Assembly (NCBI GenBank): GCA_022539475.1
Contig: VCMS01000249.1
Span: forward strand, 1 to 64,000
From: Gracilaria domingensis
Lineage: Eukaryota; Rhodophyta; Florideophyceae; Gracilariales; Gracilariaceae
Length of the DNA: 64,000 nt
Reading direction: 5' to 3'
Each line of letters starts with the position of its first letter. Position 1 is the first letter of the stretch. The translations under genes and the position numbers were made by a program. The notes below the pieces were generated by a model, which saw only the letters and a list, made by a program, of their open reading frames with translations, did not search any database and was not told the origin of the DNA. Positions 1 to 10,040 of the stretch are shown in pieces.

Positions 1-39
1 ACACGAACGTTCGGCACATGTGAAACCAATACATTTTAC

Positions 40-534
40 ATGAATATGCAGACGTTGAAGTATACAGCGCTAGAGACACGGGAGTCTGGTTATGCCCCGC
101 CGAGCCAGAGTACTCGATTCAACACAAAGGATGTGCCACAGAGCAGTACTAGTGGATCGGTGGAGACCTTGAGTGATGAATGCGATACAAACCTGCGAAT
201 ACTGGCTAAGGAGTTTTTGACAGACCTCGAAACCATATGCACCCACGATAGCCTCTATAGCTTACGGGTTGATCAGATGAGGAACTGGATAGAGTTTTCG
301 GAGATACGGATGGATACCGTATCTAGCTCTGACTCCGGTGAGTTGCCTGCTCGATTTCAGAAGTTTTCGGAGTTGCTATGGAAACCGATACAGGATATGC
401 GTCATGCGGCAGGGTTCCATGTCGGCATTCACGCGAAACCTGATATTGAACTGACGAAAACCCCTAAAACTTCCGGTAATGCCGAACCTTCTTCGACCAA
501 GTCTGCCCACCCCCACCTCGTCGAGAGTATATGA
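40..534 (+). CDS. Unknown 164-residue protein, first ORF of the transposon cargo
   Basis: I do not recognise this protein. It is 164 residues, rich in Ser, Thr and Glu in the first third, with a helical-looking middle around LRILAKEFLTDLETIC and no membrane segment or zinc motif. Its TGA stop overlaps the ATG of the methyltransferase reading frame (ATGA at 531-534), so it is either a separate upstream gene of the same transcript or the N-terminal part of the methyltransferase joined by a -1 shift. The start at 40 is the first ATG, only 39 bases from the window edge, so the true start could lie outside. It is probably part of the transposon. Confidence 0.4.
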   Translation: MNMQTLKYTALETRESGYAPPSQSTRFNTKDVPQSSTSGSVETLSDECDTNLRILAKEFLTDLETICTHDSLYSLRVDQMRNWIEFSEIRMDTVSSSDSGELPARFQKFSELLWKPIQDMRHAAGFHVGIHAKPDIELTKTPKTSGNAEPSSTKSAHPHLVESI

Positions 535-1807
535 ACCTCGTGAGCTCCGATAGCGACGAGTTCGAGAAGCCGGTGAATCTTGCGGAGCATGAATCTCGGG
601 TTGCCGGTTACAACATCCAAAAGACTGGTATTGAGCCGCCCATGAAGGGGATATCCAGTCTCCTTCGAATGAATATGGACAAGGTGTGGAAGGGGATGAG
701 AAAGTCACACTTTGTAGCGTACAACTGTGACATGAAGGACCTGAGGCACACACACGAAACGTTTGTGAATCAGAGTGAGATTTTATGGGGTGAGGCACAG
801 CTTGTCCTAACAGACCCTCCCTTTAACACTCGAAGGAAGAGGAACAAACGGAATAGTGGTCACGATGTCTTCAGTGAGGAAGACATGATCCGTACGGCTG
901 ACTTAATAAGTTCCGCGCTTCGGTCAGGTGGGCACTTCATTATATTCTGTGCCATGGCACAGTTTCATGTGTGGCACAGGATACTTTCGGAAACGGCGAG
1001 TACGAAAGATGAAGCTGGAAGCGAAGGTAAACCAGAACTCATGCCTTCGTTTAAAGTGGATGCGAATCCACTGGTGTTCATCCGGGATCGCAGTAATGTT
1101 GGAGGGAATCCACGGAAGTTTGGGATACAGCCCGTAACGGAGTACGCCGTTCATGGGGTGAAGCGTGGATTGCGACCATCGGAGGAAGCCAGTCTTACTC
1201 CATTTGAGGAGAACAATTTCATTCCTTCCACTTTCCCGGCTAACAGGAATGTAATTGACCGGGTGCCCAAACCGAGGCGGGGGAGTGGTTGACATGGAAG
1301 GTACATGAGCCAGGTAGCTCAGTACCAGGTGGGCAGTACATAAGACCGGAGCAGAAGTCGAGGGAGTTGATGAAGGAGTTGATATGTCGCTTCACAAGAC
1401 CGGGTGATCTTGTCATGGACATGTTCGCGGGAACTTTTTCTACGGGTATGGCGTGCCTATCGCTGACAAAGCATAGGAAGTTCTTGGGGTGCGAGAAGAA
1501 TAGGCCATGTTTCAGCCATGCGAAGCACCATCTAACGACTCTTATGGCCGAAGTTATTCGCGGGGGGAAGAATGACATCCTGGTTGAACAGGAGGTGGTG
1601 GATGCGGCTTCAACGACCTATGAACGGGTTCCACATCGGGACCGAGGTCGGCTTGAATGGGAGGCTCCATTTGGTTACCCCCAGTACCAAGTGATGCCTG
1701 GACATATTACTCAGTTCCTAGGAAGATACTGGAAGGACTGGGACTTTGTCGACAAGTGTGGAGAGCGTACTGTAGATCTTTGGGAGGGAAGTACCGAGGA
1801 GCTCTGA
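531..1807 (+). CDS. Beta-class DNA methyltransferase (N6-adenine or N4-cytosine type), split by a frameshift near 1260-1290
   Basis: AdoMet-dependent amino-methyltransferase of the DPPY/F family, acting on exocyclic amino groups in DNA. The first frame (531-1292, 253 residues) carries motif IV, TDPPFNTRR, at about residues 94-102, followed by a beta strand and helix (GGHFIIFCAMAQF). The second frame (ending at 1807) carries a motif X-like GGQYIRPEQKSRELMKELI and motif I, VMDMFAGTFSTGMA. The order IV then X then I is that of the beta class. The two frames are halves of one enzyme: the second is open from 1259, so a single -1 (or +2) shift near the run GGCGGGGG restores continuity. The break may be decay, an assembly error or recoding. 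Target base and site cannot be read from the sequence. Neighbouring ORFs abut within five bases on both sides. Confidence 0.8.
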
Positions 1808-1812
1808 ATCTT

Positions 1813-2418
1813 ATGGATATGCATATGCTGTTGACTGTTGAAGCCAATCGCTATCGCTTACATATAGCATCTTCTAAGATTCGACATCCCCGTGCTGGTA
1901 TGGGGGTGTTCACGGAACATAAGATATTGGCTGGGGAAACTATCTGTCATTTCTATGGAACTTTGGTATACACGGATCTGACGAACCGGAAGGAAAGACA
2001 CTTAACGTATGGAAGTGGCTGTCTCGGAGCAACTCCAGTGCGGTACAAGTTGTTTTCTATGATGGTCACTGTGACTGGTACGGAGTTTCTGCACCTGAGG
2101 AACAGACCAGGACAGGCTCAGGATAGAAAGGAGAGCGAAGTCTACATTGTCCCGGCGCCTTTTTGTATCGGGGGCTACATTAACGACGCCGGATATCATG
2201 CCGGGGATCCCGATTTATCGGAGCCCCGGTCAAACAGGACTCGAAGTGCCAATGTGCAGGTGGTGGAAGCGAAGTCCGTGATACAGTTCAAGTCAGACCT
2301 TTCTAACTATGCTCTACTTCGTTGTAGAGCAGTAAGAGATATTGAGAGGGGCGAAGAGTTGTATTTCAACTACGGAGAGCAGTACGCCTGGGACTGGGCT
2401 CTGACATTGGAGCAATAG
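1813..2418 (+). CDS. SET-domain protein (probable protein lysine methyltransferase)
   Basis: About 201 residues from the ATG at 1813, five bases after the methyltransferase stop. The protein is almost only a SET domain. The N-terminal part has the glycine-rich cofactor segment (RAGMGVFTEHKILAGETICHFYG, near residues 28-50). The middle has GGYINDAGYH followed by a RSANVQ stretch, which corresponds to the pseudoknot motif RFxNHxCxPN. The C-terminal end has RDIERGEELYFNYGEQY, the usual GEELxxDYG segment. No pre-SET, post-SET cysteine cluster or chromatin-reader domain is visible. The asparagine-histidine of the canonical motif is only partly kept (IND rather than NHS), so activity is not certain. 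The frame is open upstream to 1657, overlapping the previous gene, so a -1 fusion is possible. Confidence 0.8.
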   Translation: MDMHMLLTVEANRYRLHIASSKIRHPRAGMGVFTEHKILAGETICHFYGTLVYTDLTNRKERHLTYGSGCLGATPVRYKLFSMMVTVTGTEFLHLRNRPGQAQDRKESEVYIVPAPFCIGGYINDAGYHAGDPDLSEPRSNRTRSANVQVVEAKSVIQFKSDLSNYALLRCRAVRDIERGEELYFNYGEQYAWDWALTLEQ

Positions 2419-2666
2419 ATGAGTTCAGTACCGAATAGAAAGTAAATATGCTTGTGAGTGTTGCAGCTGCCTGCAATACGCGTTGTTGTACATGTACACT
2501 GGAGCTCTTCATCTGTAACGGCGATATTTGCGACCCATTGGGCACCTCAAATTCCTAAAAAGCAGGAACTGCGGAGTCTCCCGGAATATCTGAACCATGA
2601 CCCCCCCCCCACCCCCTCCCCCCCTCCCCAACAATTTCGTTTCATTACCCTGTTTATCTCCACAGC
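2419..2666 (+). other. Intergenic region with C-rich tract and a possible 5'-leader intron
   Basis: No gene is seen in these 248 bases. A tract of almost pure C lies at about 2600-2630, followed by a pyrimidine stretch and TCTCCACAG at 2658-2665, one base before the next ATG. Together with GTGAGT near 2454 this would make a leader intron of about 210 bases. It is only a match to splice-site consensus. The region could equally hold the promoter of the next gene. Confidence 0.3.
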
Positions 2667-5062
2667 ATGGGTATAACGCCGAGAAAGCGAAATAGTACGC
2701 AGCCGAACAAGAGTGGACAGAAGAAGAGAAGAGCATCGGATGATACGAATCAGGCTACAAGCACCGCACTTCCTAAACGGAAGTCGTCCTCGACGAAGGA
2801 GAGAGTCAGTGGGCGTCCTTCTACAGGACTCTCTCGCCCATCTCGCAGCGGAGCGTCTTCCGGGATCGCGTCAAGAATTCGTGGATCAGCGAATGATGTC
2901 GTGCCGTCAACTGCCGGTAATGCAAATCGTGCATCTGTCTCTGCTCCTCAAGAAGATGAGGTAACTCGGCCCAGCGGGTCAGGACAAAGGGCATGACAAC
3001 TGGAACCGAAGAGATTCGTATGACACCAAAACCTTCATGTCCCCGGCCGATATCGAAGACCGGAGCTACTGGGGCGCGGGTTACGCCGCCCAGTGGATCT
3101 GGACAACAAGGGACAATGACGAGAAGTCGTGAGAGCCCTAGTATGTTAAGATCGTCACGTCCATCCCTGTCTTCTAGAACTGGGGCCGCCATGATTCGTA
3201 TCATGCCTCGCAATGGGTCCGGACAAGGGAGAAACACAATAAGAAATCGAGAGACAACTGATAGACGAGTTACTTTTCGACCTTCCGCTCTTTCCAGAGC
3301 GGGGGCCGTTGCAGCTCGTACGAGGCCCAATTCATCTGATATACCATGCCATGGAGGAGGACAGACACGGAAGTTGGAGCTCGGAGCCGTGCCAAGGGTG
3401 GACACAGAACGCCTGCAGCCTCTCGTGGCTAAGGCTATGGCACATGAGGATATTTCCGATAACGAAATAACACCGAATCCTGCGGCATTACCGGGGCCTG
3501 TCGCCGAAGAAGCTAGGGAAATAACGGAAGATATCCAAACTGGTGTGAATTCAAGCTCTATGAACAGACCTGATCTTTTAAATGAACTGAATTGCTTGAA
3601 AGAAAAGGTTAAGACGCTACAAGAGGACTTGATGGTTCGGGGAATTCTAGTGAAGGTCGCCCAAGAGCAGAGTACGGCTTTGAAAAAGAGGCTTGAAGAG
3701 AAGGATCTAGTCATTGAAGGGCTACAAGGGGCACTGAAACAGGAGGGAGATAGAAGTACACGTGCTGGTGAACCTGGGCAGACAGGTCGAAAGAAGCATA
3801 AAATTGAGGTGTGCGACGAGTTTCGAGGGGTTGCTCGAGCAGTGTATTACAACATGCTGACGTGGGCAAGGAGAGAAACAAGTGAGCTATGGCTCGAAGG
3901 TGAGTCGCTCACCCGAAATTGGGGTAACCGTGCCGAGAATGTGGAAAACGCAACTGAGAGTGGGAAAGAGCTTATTGAGCCGGAGGAAGGTGGTTCATAC
4001 ATGGTTCCTAAAAACCCCGTGGAGCTCTTGGGCAGTTTTGGCATGTTCACACCGTCGGTAGAGGGGGGGCCAGATGCTTTGCTGAAGAAAATGGTTGAAA
4101 GCGAGTTGAAGGAGTTGAGCTGGGAAGGTATTAGAAAAGCATCTCTTACCGACAGGTGTATACTGGAACTTTGTGCAGATATGTGCCTTAGGCAGAGAAT
4201 GCGGCAGACCATGAGTGACGTCGTTGGCGTTCGTAAGAGAAATACGAGGGATAAACTATTTCTGCTCCTGGGGTACGATCTGATTTGGAGAAGAACAAAG
4301 CTGGTAGAAGAGAATGCTGACGAACTCACAATGCAGTTGAAGGAAGCGCAGGAGAACATACTGCGTCTTGACGAAAATGGTGTACCGAACACTTCATGGT
4401 GGAGAAAAGCCCCATTTGTTCGTCTAAAGTACTCTAATGCGGACAATGTCGAGGATATGCCGACGGAAGATCAAGACTTGTTCTTCCGAAACCGTGTCGG
4501 GGTACAAGTGCTGAAGGAATTTATTGGGTATGATGTGGAAGACAAGGATACGGGCACCTTTTTAGATGGCACAATACTGTTGCTCGCACGTTTGGACGCT
4601 TGGGTGTTGACGGTTGTGAGCCTTCTAAGTACGGATGTTTCAAGGGGTGGCCAGAGACAGAAACTGTTTACAAAGAAGTTTGCCGAACTGCTACCTCTGT
4701 GTTTAAAGAATGTTCTGGGGGATGTTAGGCAACGTGTCTTGAGGACCAATTCCAGCGAGTTTCATAATTTTGGAACGACAACGGAAGATTGGACTAAGGT
4801 TCTTGGTAATGACATGAGAGAGGCTACATTTGGATATCGAATGCCGTCGAACGGAAGACTTTACCTCACTGTGAAAGAACAATTTTTTATTGACAATGTG
4901 AGCCGAAGATTGGGGTCTATTAGCGATTGCTTCATTGGTGAATGCGAGGAAGGGGATATGGAGTTCAAGGAAATGGACATGAACGATTTCGAAAGTAACA
5001 CAGGATCACAAGAAAAGGCACCACAAGGCGAACATGTAGAGGATGGAGCCCTTAATGTTTAA
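2667..5062 (+). CDS. Large basic, repeat-containing coiled-coil protein of the transposon, split by a frameshift near 2990
   Basis: I do not recognise the family. Two frames (2667-2996, 109 residues; 2993-5062, 689 residues) meet at an ATGA overlap. An imperfect repeat of about 40 residues with a core T(R/P)PSGSGQ and MPRNGSGQ occurs on both sides of the junction, which argues for one original protein. Order: a very basic Arg/Ser/Thr-rich N-terminal 150 residues with three GSGQ repeats, likely DNA-binding or disordered; a heptad-rich coiled coil near residues 190-250 of the second frame (LNELNCLKEKVKTLQEDL); then about 400 residues of predicted mixed fold with no motif I know; an acidic C-terminus. 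No zinc motif or membrane segment. Its stop overlaps that of the opposing transposase. It may be a structural or accessory transposition protein. Confidence 0.55.
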
Positions 5063-8000
5063 GGCTGTACAAGATCAACGTGCTCAGTTGGTCCTTCATC
5101 TGAATCATGATAGAATCGATTGATGTAGAATCGGTGTTGAAACCATTGAAGCGGAGGACAAAAAGGTGGAGCAGGGTAGTTTGATCGAACAACATGGACA
5201 GTTCCCTGTAGTGCAGAAGCCGGAACCATCCCGTACCAAGGAGTTAACTCTACGATAGTCTCCGCTTTGGAATGACGAGGGAACGGAGGAGTGTGGTTCT
5301 TTTCATCGTTTGTAGCCCAGCATAAAGATATGCATTTCAATATGTGGTCGATGTTTGTTGCGGGGGGTAAAACCTCGAAATACCGGACGAATGCCACCTC
5401 TGGTGCGGTAAGTGCAGAATCAAGGAGAGATATTCGAATCAGAGCGACTACCTGGGCAACCCAAGTCTCTGAATCTTCTCCGCTTACCAATACAGTGGAA
5501 AACTTTGGCTTTCTACTGGGACCAAATGCTGGAGAAGCGAAGACACGTTGGATGATGGGGTATTTGGGTCGTCCCAGCTTAAGTGCCTTAGAAGACGAAT
5601 TGAAGTGTTCAAGAGTCGGAACGAAACCGCCTTTCACGAGGGCCGAATTCACCAGAGTTATCCATGTCTTTTCTGGGAAGTATGTAATAGAGTGCTCATC
5701 CAGTGTTTCTTTCACGAGACTGAGGAAAGGAGGAAGGGCCTGTTCACCAATTTGATCAAGAATCGACCTTGTGTCCGTACTTGAGAACATTTCTCTAACA
5801 GCAGTCCATGTTTTTGAACTGGACATACTTGAAACACAATGTTGAAGAGCTCGTAAAGTGAAAGAACGCCCTCTCATTGCAAACCGAAGAAGCTGTGTGG
5901 AAGTTCCTGGTAAACCTGGATTACGCTGGTAAGGAGTATTGCCATTCCATTGCTTTCTAACATGTCCGTGCTCAATGGAGCGAATAGTCTCCTCCACAGC
6001 CGTTGCTGTTCTTCTGGACGTCTTTTTGTAGTGTCTCTTAAATAGCAGGTGTGCATGTTCGTATATGCCTGCGTCGTAGTACTTGATACTTCCCAGACGG
6101 CGAATATCGTCCACGAGATGATCGAGAAGATGAAACTTCAGAGTTCCCAGTCTGGAGGGATGAAAATCCGCCAGAGTCTTTGTTGCGGAACGCTTGAAGG
6201 CTTCAATCTCCGAACTAAGACACAGGAGAGAGCTTTCAGTCCAATACGGGTCACGATTGTATCTGAATAAGGTCGAGAGCAAGTCCGAGTACTGAGAGAA
6301 AACGGTTGTGATTGGGGCAACGTCCTGTTCTCCACAGCATATGTCAAAGAATGCTCCTATGAAGGGAAAGACCATGTCAAGTGCTTTGTAGTTTTTGGCC
6401 TCCAGCATTCCACGGAGACCGTCTTTCGTGAAGATACCATTCAAAGATTTGCCTTTCTCCTGCGTGGAGAAATCGATATGTAAACCTTTGGCAGGAGAAT
6501 CGCGTTCTATGGCAGCTAGAATTGCGTTTGCATGGTTGAGGAGTTGGGTGCGTATCGTTCGAAATGAACGCGATGCAGATGTTCCTATTGTGGTGCACAG
6601 GGTGTCTGACTGCAGTCTCTCGATTGTGGCCGTTTTTATCAACTTTGAGATGCCGAGATGCAAGTTGTGGAATGGTTCGAATGAGAACAGACTGTATGGA
6701 GACAAGTCCGGGATCATTCCAAGGCTTACGGAAGTTTCGAGGAACGAAGGAATGAGAGATATGGAATTTGAACGCATCAGAGTATCCGCTTGAGATCTCC
6801 TCTCCCTCGCACGACGTGGACGTCTTTCCGCCTCGTCTTTTTGTGCATGTTGCAAGATAGCTGTGTATGTCTTTCGGATGCTTTTTGTGTGCTTTTGAGA
6901 ACGTCCGTTGAATGAGGTGGGGATAGGACTGCATAAAGATGAGCGAGGGGCTTTGCATCTATGACACGGGCATTCCGTTTTGGTCCCATGAAGAATAGAC
7001 AGAATGTCCTTAGCCTCAGGAATATCCGCACAATAACTTGCAAGCAGAGGATGGCACACTCGACTTAGTTTGTCTTCGCCGATGAACTGAAAACCTTTCT
7101 GCGTGAGATTTAGAATGGGCTCCAGGACTTGACGAAGAGATTCTTGAAGGATTTGCATCCTGGACTCGCGTAGAGACTTGCTAGAAACGAATGGCATTGC
7201 GTCTGCTTCAGATGCGGAAACCTCGATCAGTGTGGTAGGGAAGTATGCCACTACTGTGAGGTCATCACGGATACACTTACGGCGAAGCTCGTCGGAGAAG
7301 TTGAGAAATATGAGGTGAAGAGGATAGGCGGTAACCGATGTTTGCTTTAGAGTTATTGAAGACTTATCGGTGTATACCTGCAGAAGACCTACGAAAGATT
7401 CACTGTAACTTATTTCTTGGAAGTACCACACTATTCTACTATCCAAAGAGCCCATGACCATTTCCTTAAGTTTTGAGGTGGCGTCTCTTGCGAGAGAGCC
7501 AGACATGGGGTGAGATATTTTCGTGGAGTGGGTCTGAGGTATAGGGTGGAAGAATGTGTTTTCGTTGTTAGCCAACTGGAGCTGTTTCACAAGTGTCTGA
7601 ACGGGGTCTCTCGTGTAGAGGGTGGCGCTGAACTTACATCCTTCTGGCGAGACAGTTCTGCGATTGAAACCGTCCTTTGAGGCGTATCGTTCGAAAATGG
7701 CGTTCTTCAGTTCTGTACAGCGCTTGGAACTTGTTATGGTCTCGTTGAATCGCTTTTGCGAGAATCGCGGGTCCCGAAGTAGACCAATTAGCTCGTCCGC
7801 CTCACGATGACCAAGGTTGGAAGCTACTGAAGCCAGACAAACCGTGAGATAATCCATATGCAAATCACCAAGGGCCTCCTCAGAAGGCACTGGGCGGGAA
7901 CTGCTTCCGTGTTCTCGCTCTAATGACGCGGGACCCGTGAAAAGAGAAACACAATGCGAAGTGTCCGGAATGGGAGGGGCGCACGGAGTGGGGTCGACGA

Positions 8001-8239
8001 TGTCCTCGGACACCGGAGGCTCGGGAAGGCGACAAGGGGGCAGTGACCGTTTCGGAAGATGCGGCCGCGCGCGCGGAAAGCTTGAGACGCTTGCTTCTCC
8101 GAATGGGCCGGCTATTGTCGTCTTCCAGCGCTGCTTTCAGACGAAACGGGCAATGGTTGACATGCTGTTGAAGAGATGAGACTCCTCGGCGAGTAACGAA
8201 GGGGCACCCACGCTTCTTATGTGTACAGTAGTAGACCAT
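5059..8239 (-). CDS. Plavaka-like DDE transposase with N-terminal zinc finger (frame change near 8040)
   Basis: Cut-and-paste transposase. The reading frame starting at 8239 begins with a finger-like segment (CTHKKRGCPF then HVNHC) followed by a basic stretch (RRSKRLKLS). The main frame, 984 residues from a non-ATG codon at 8013, is fully open. It shows YTDKS near residue 216 followed by AYPLHLIFLNF, a CPCHRCKAP cysteine pair near 350, FEPFHNLHLGISK near 446, and YEHAHLLFKRHYKK near 652. These fit the RNase H-fold acidic residues of the Plavaka group of CACTA-related transposons, with Glu in place of the usual second Asp. Finger and catalytic frames differ by one base, so an intron, a frameshift or an error near 8010-8060 separates them. 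The gene ends tail to tail with the plus-strand gene in TTAA at 5059-5062. Confidence 0.75.
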
Positions 8240-8604
8240 GGGAAGAAGAAATGAACGAGAAACGACGACAAAGACTGCAAGGGAAGGGCGTCCGAAGGAA
8301 GAAGGAGGTCGAGCGACAGTCAATATCGACGTCTTGCTCAGAACGGAGAATATATTTTGAGTTTAAATCACGTGCTTTCGTTCAAAAAGGAACGTAGGTA
8401 CACGTCGACCTCAACACAAGGGTGTACTTCTCGTATTATCTACCACTGGTTATAAACCTGTGGTTTCCCAACGTTGTACGCTGTACACCTGTCCAATCTC
8501 GCACAGAAAAATAAATCTCTTCCCTCCGCCGCCGCCCCCGCCCGTCCGACGTCCGACCTTTTGTTACCGTCGTGATCCGTGCCATCCTCGCGTTCTACTC
8601 CGCT

Positions 8605-8668
8605 CCGTCGTACGTTTTTCCGCCCTCGCACTTGCTACGAAGTGCGAGGGCGGAAAAAAGTACGACGG
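8605..8668. repeat. Near-perfect hairpin, 28-bp arms, 8-base loop
   Basis: Arms 8605-8632 and 8641-8668 are reverse complements with one mismatch, and the loop is 8633-8640. It lies in the gene-free stretch right of the transposase. It may be a subterminal structure of the transposon, a foldback element or a small-RNA precursor. Confidence 0.85.
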
Positions 8669-8994
8669 ATTACGAAGTAGCGTGCTGAGAATGGATTCCA
8701 TTAAGCGGACATGAAGCGTACCTCATTCTCTTTCTCCGCCCTCATCGGACGCCTCCATAAAGCGGACATCATCCGTATCTCACGGATGTATTCCGTGCAG
8801 TCTTTTTGTACGTTCTCTTCCATACTCTTCTTTGTATCTTTTCTCTAAGCTAACCCATCGTCACCACGTTTTTTCGCGCTATGCGACATGTAAACGGCAG
8901 AAAATAAGCTTTGGGTTACCGGGTTCCCGTTTTCAACCTCTAGCTCGTTCTATTTGTTCAACTACGTTCTGCTTACGATATGTTCCATCTTGTT

Positions 8995-9640
8995 CTACGT
9001 CTTGTTACTCATATTGACTTGATTGAAGGTAACCACTCTTTGACGTGCGTCCTTTGTATTTCTTCCGAAGTCCACAACGACTGTAAGTACGCGACCAGTT
9101 TCATTTCGTCTCTCAAGATCAATCTCTGACTGCTCGTGTAACCTATCACGCTGTATTGCCGATCTTGGTTCACTGTCTTGCGCCATAGGCGTCTCTAGCT
9201 TCTCGCATCTTGCGCTAATTTTGGTTTGTTGGCGATCTTGGTTCCGCGATAGACTCTTCTCTCTTCTCGCGTCTTGCGCTGCTTTTCGTGTATTGGCGAT
9301 ATTGGTTGATATTGGTTGACTGGCTTGGGCGATACGTTCATCATTGGCGATCTTGGTTGACAAAGTTGCGCCATAGGATGGTCTCTCTCTTCTCGCGTCT
9401 TGCGTTACTTTTGGTGCATTGGCGATATGGTTTGACTTGGTTGCCTCATAGGCTCGCATCTCTTCTCGCGTCTTACGTTGATCTTCCTGTATTGGCGATC
9501 TTGGTTGACTAGCTTGCGGGATAGGCGATTCTGGTACTTGGTTGCGACATAGGCTGCATTCTCGATTATCGCATCTTGCGGTATGTTTGCTGCATGGGCA
9601 TTCTTGGTGTCCTTGGTTGTGAGTTCTCGCTTCGACACCT
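8995..9640 (-). repeat. Degenerate minisatellite of about 75 bp, open on the minus strand
   Basis: About six diverged units run from roughly 9160 to 9640. Each contains TTGGCGAT, a CTTGGTTG-like segment and CTTCTCGCGTCTTGCG. On the minus strand, two overlapping frames (9459-8995, 154 residues; 9638-9405, 77 residues) read the repeat as a 25-residue unit with core IAN-x-(5)-QDARREK. The unit length near a multiple of three and the lack of stops hint at a repeat-protein gene with one frameshift, but low-complexity DNA can give the same result. I recognise no family. Confidence 0.5.
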
Positions 9641-9887
9641 TTCGCGCTTTACGATGATGGTGGGCTGGTAATCAAACCGATCCCTTTCCTTCTTCTTTTT
9701 CATTTTGCGAGTTACTAGGTCCCTCGACTTTTCTAGCGCAACGTTTCTGTTTTGCTTTATCAATGGTACGTTCCATCGCATTTCAAATGTATCCAACGGA
9801 TCATTGACTAACTTATGGATACTTTCTGCTTGCGTATACAGGTAAATGACTTTTGATGCGGACGTAGCTCACGAGTTGCAGGTGCAG

Positions 9888-10040
9888 GTTCCTCAAGTAG
9901 GGAACCATGCATCTGGGCATGGTTCCCTACATGAGGAACGGAGAGGATGAGGCGCTTCGCGCCTCATCCTCTCGGAGTGCGTATTTGTTCTACCGATACA
10001 GCACTATGGTGGAGGTGCAGTCTGCGGCATCTGCCGCAGA
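9888..10040. repeat. Three consecutive hairpins
   Basis: Hairpin one: arms 9888-9910 and 9917-9939, one mismatch, 6-base loop. Hairpin two: arms 9941-9955 and 9959-9973, perfect, 3-base loop, directly adjacent. Hairpin three: arms 10021-10029 and 10032-10040, 2-base loop, flanked by a further imperfect stem (ATGGTGGAG and CTCCATCAT). Together they form a cruciform-prone stretch of about 150 bases without genes. Confidence 0.8.

Larger units (their letters stand above)
1..8400. mobile_element. Large Plavaka-like DNA transposon with methyltransferase and SET cargo (edges not resolved)
   Basis: The region holds a tightly packed block of plus-strand genes (unknown ORF, DNA methyltransferase, SET protein, basic coiled-coil protein) that converges on a minus-strand Plavaka-like transposase. 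Gaps between genes are mostly zero to five bases, with one gap of about 250 bp. The transposase assignment rests on its N-terminal zinc finger, the YTDKS, FEPFHN and YEHAH acidic motifs and an internal CxxC. That the cargo belongs to the same element is inferred from packing and from the shared convergent stop at 5059-5062. The right end must lie beyond the transposase start at 8239, probably before the hairpin at 8605. The left end is probably outside the window. I found no convincing terminal inverted repeat. Confidence 0.6.

Noticed and set aside
40-5062. Bacterial operon, suggested by ATGA overlaps and a bacterial-type methyltransferase
   Set aside because: Plavaka-like transposase, SET domain, LTR retrotransposons and eukaryotic host genes on the same sequence exclude a bacterial origin.
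9941-9973. Rho-independent terminator
   Set aside because: No U-run follows the stem and the setting is eukaryotic.
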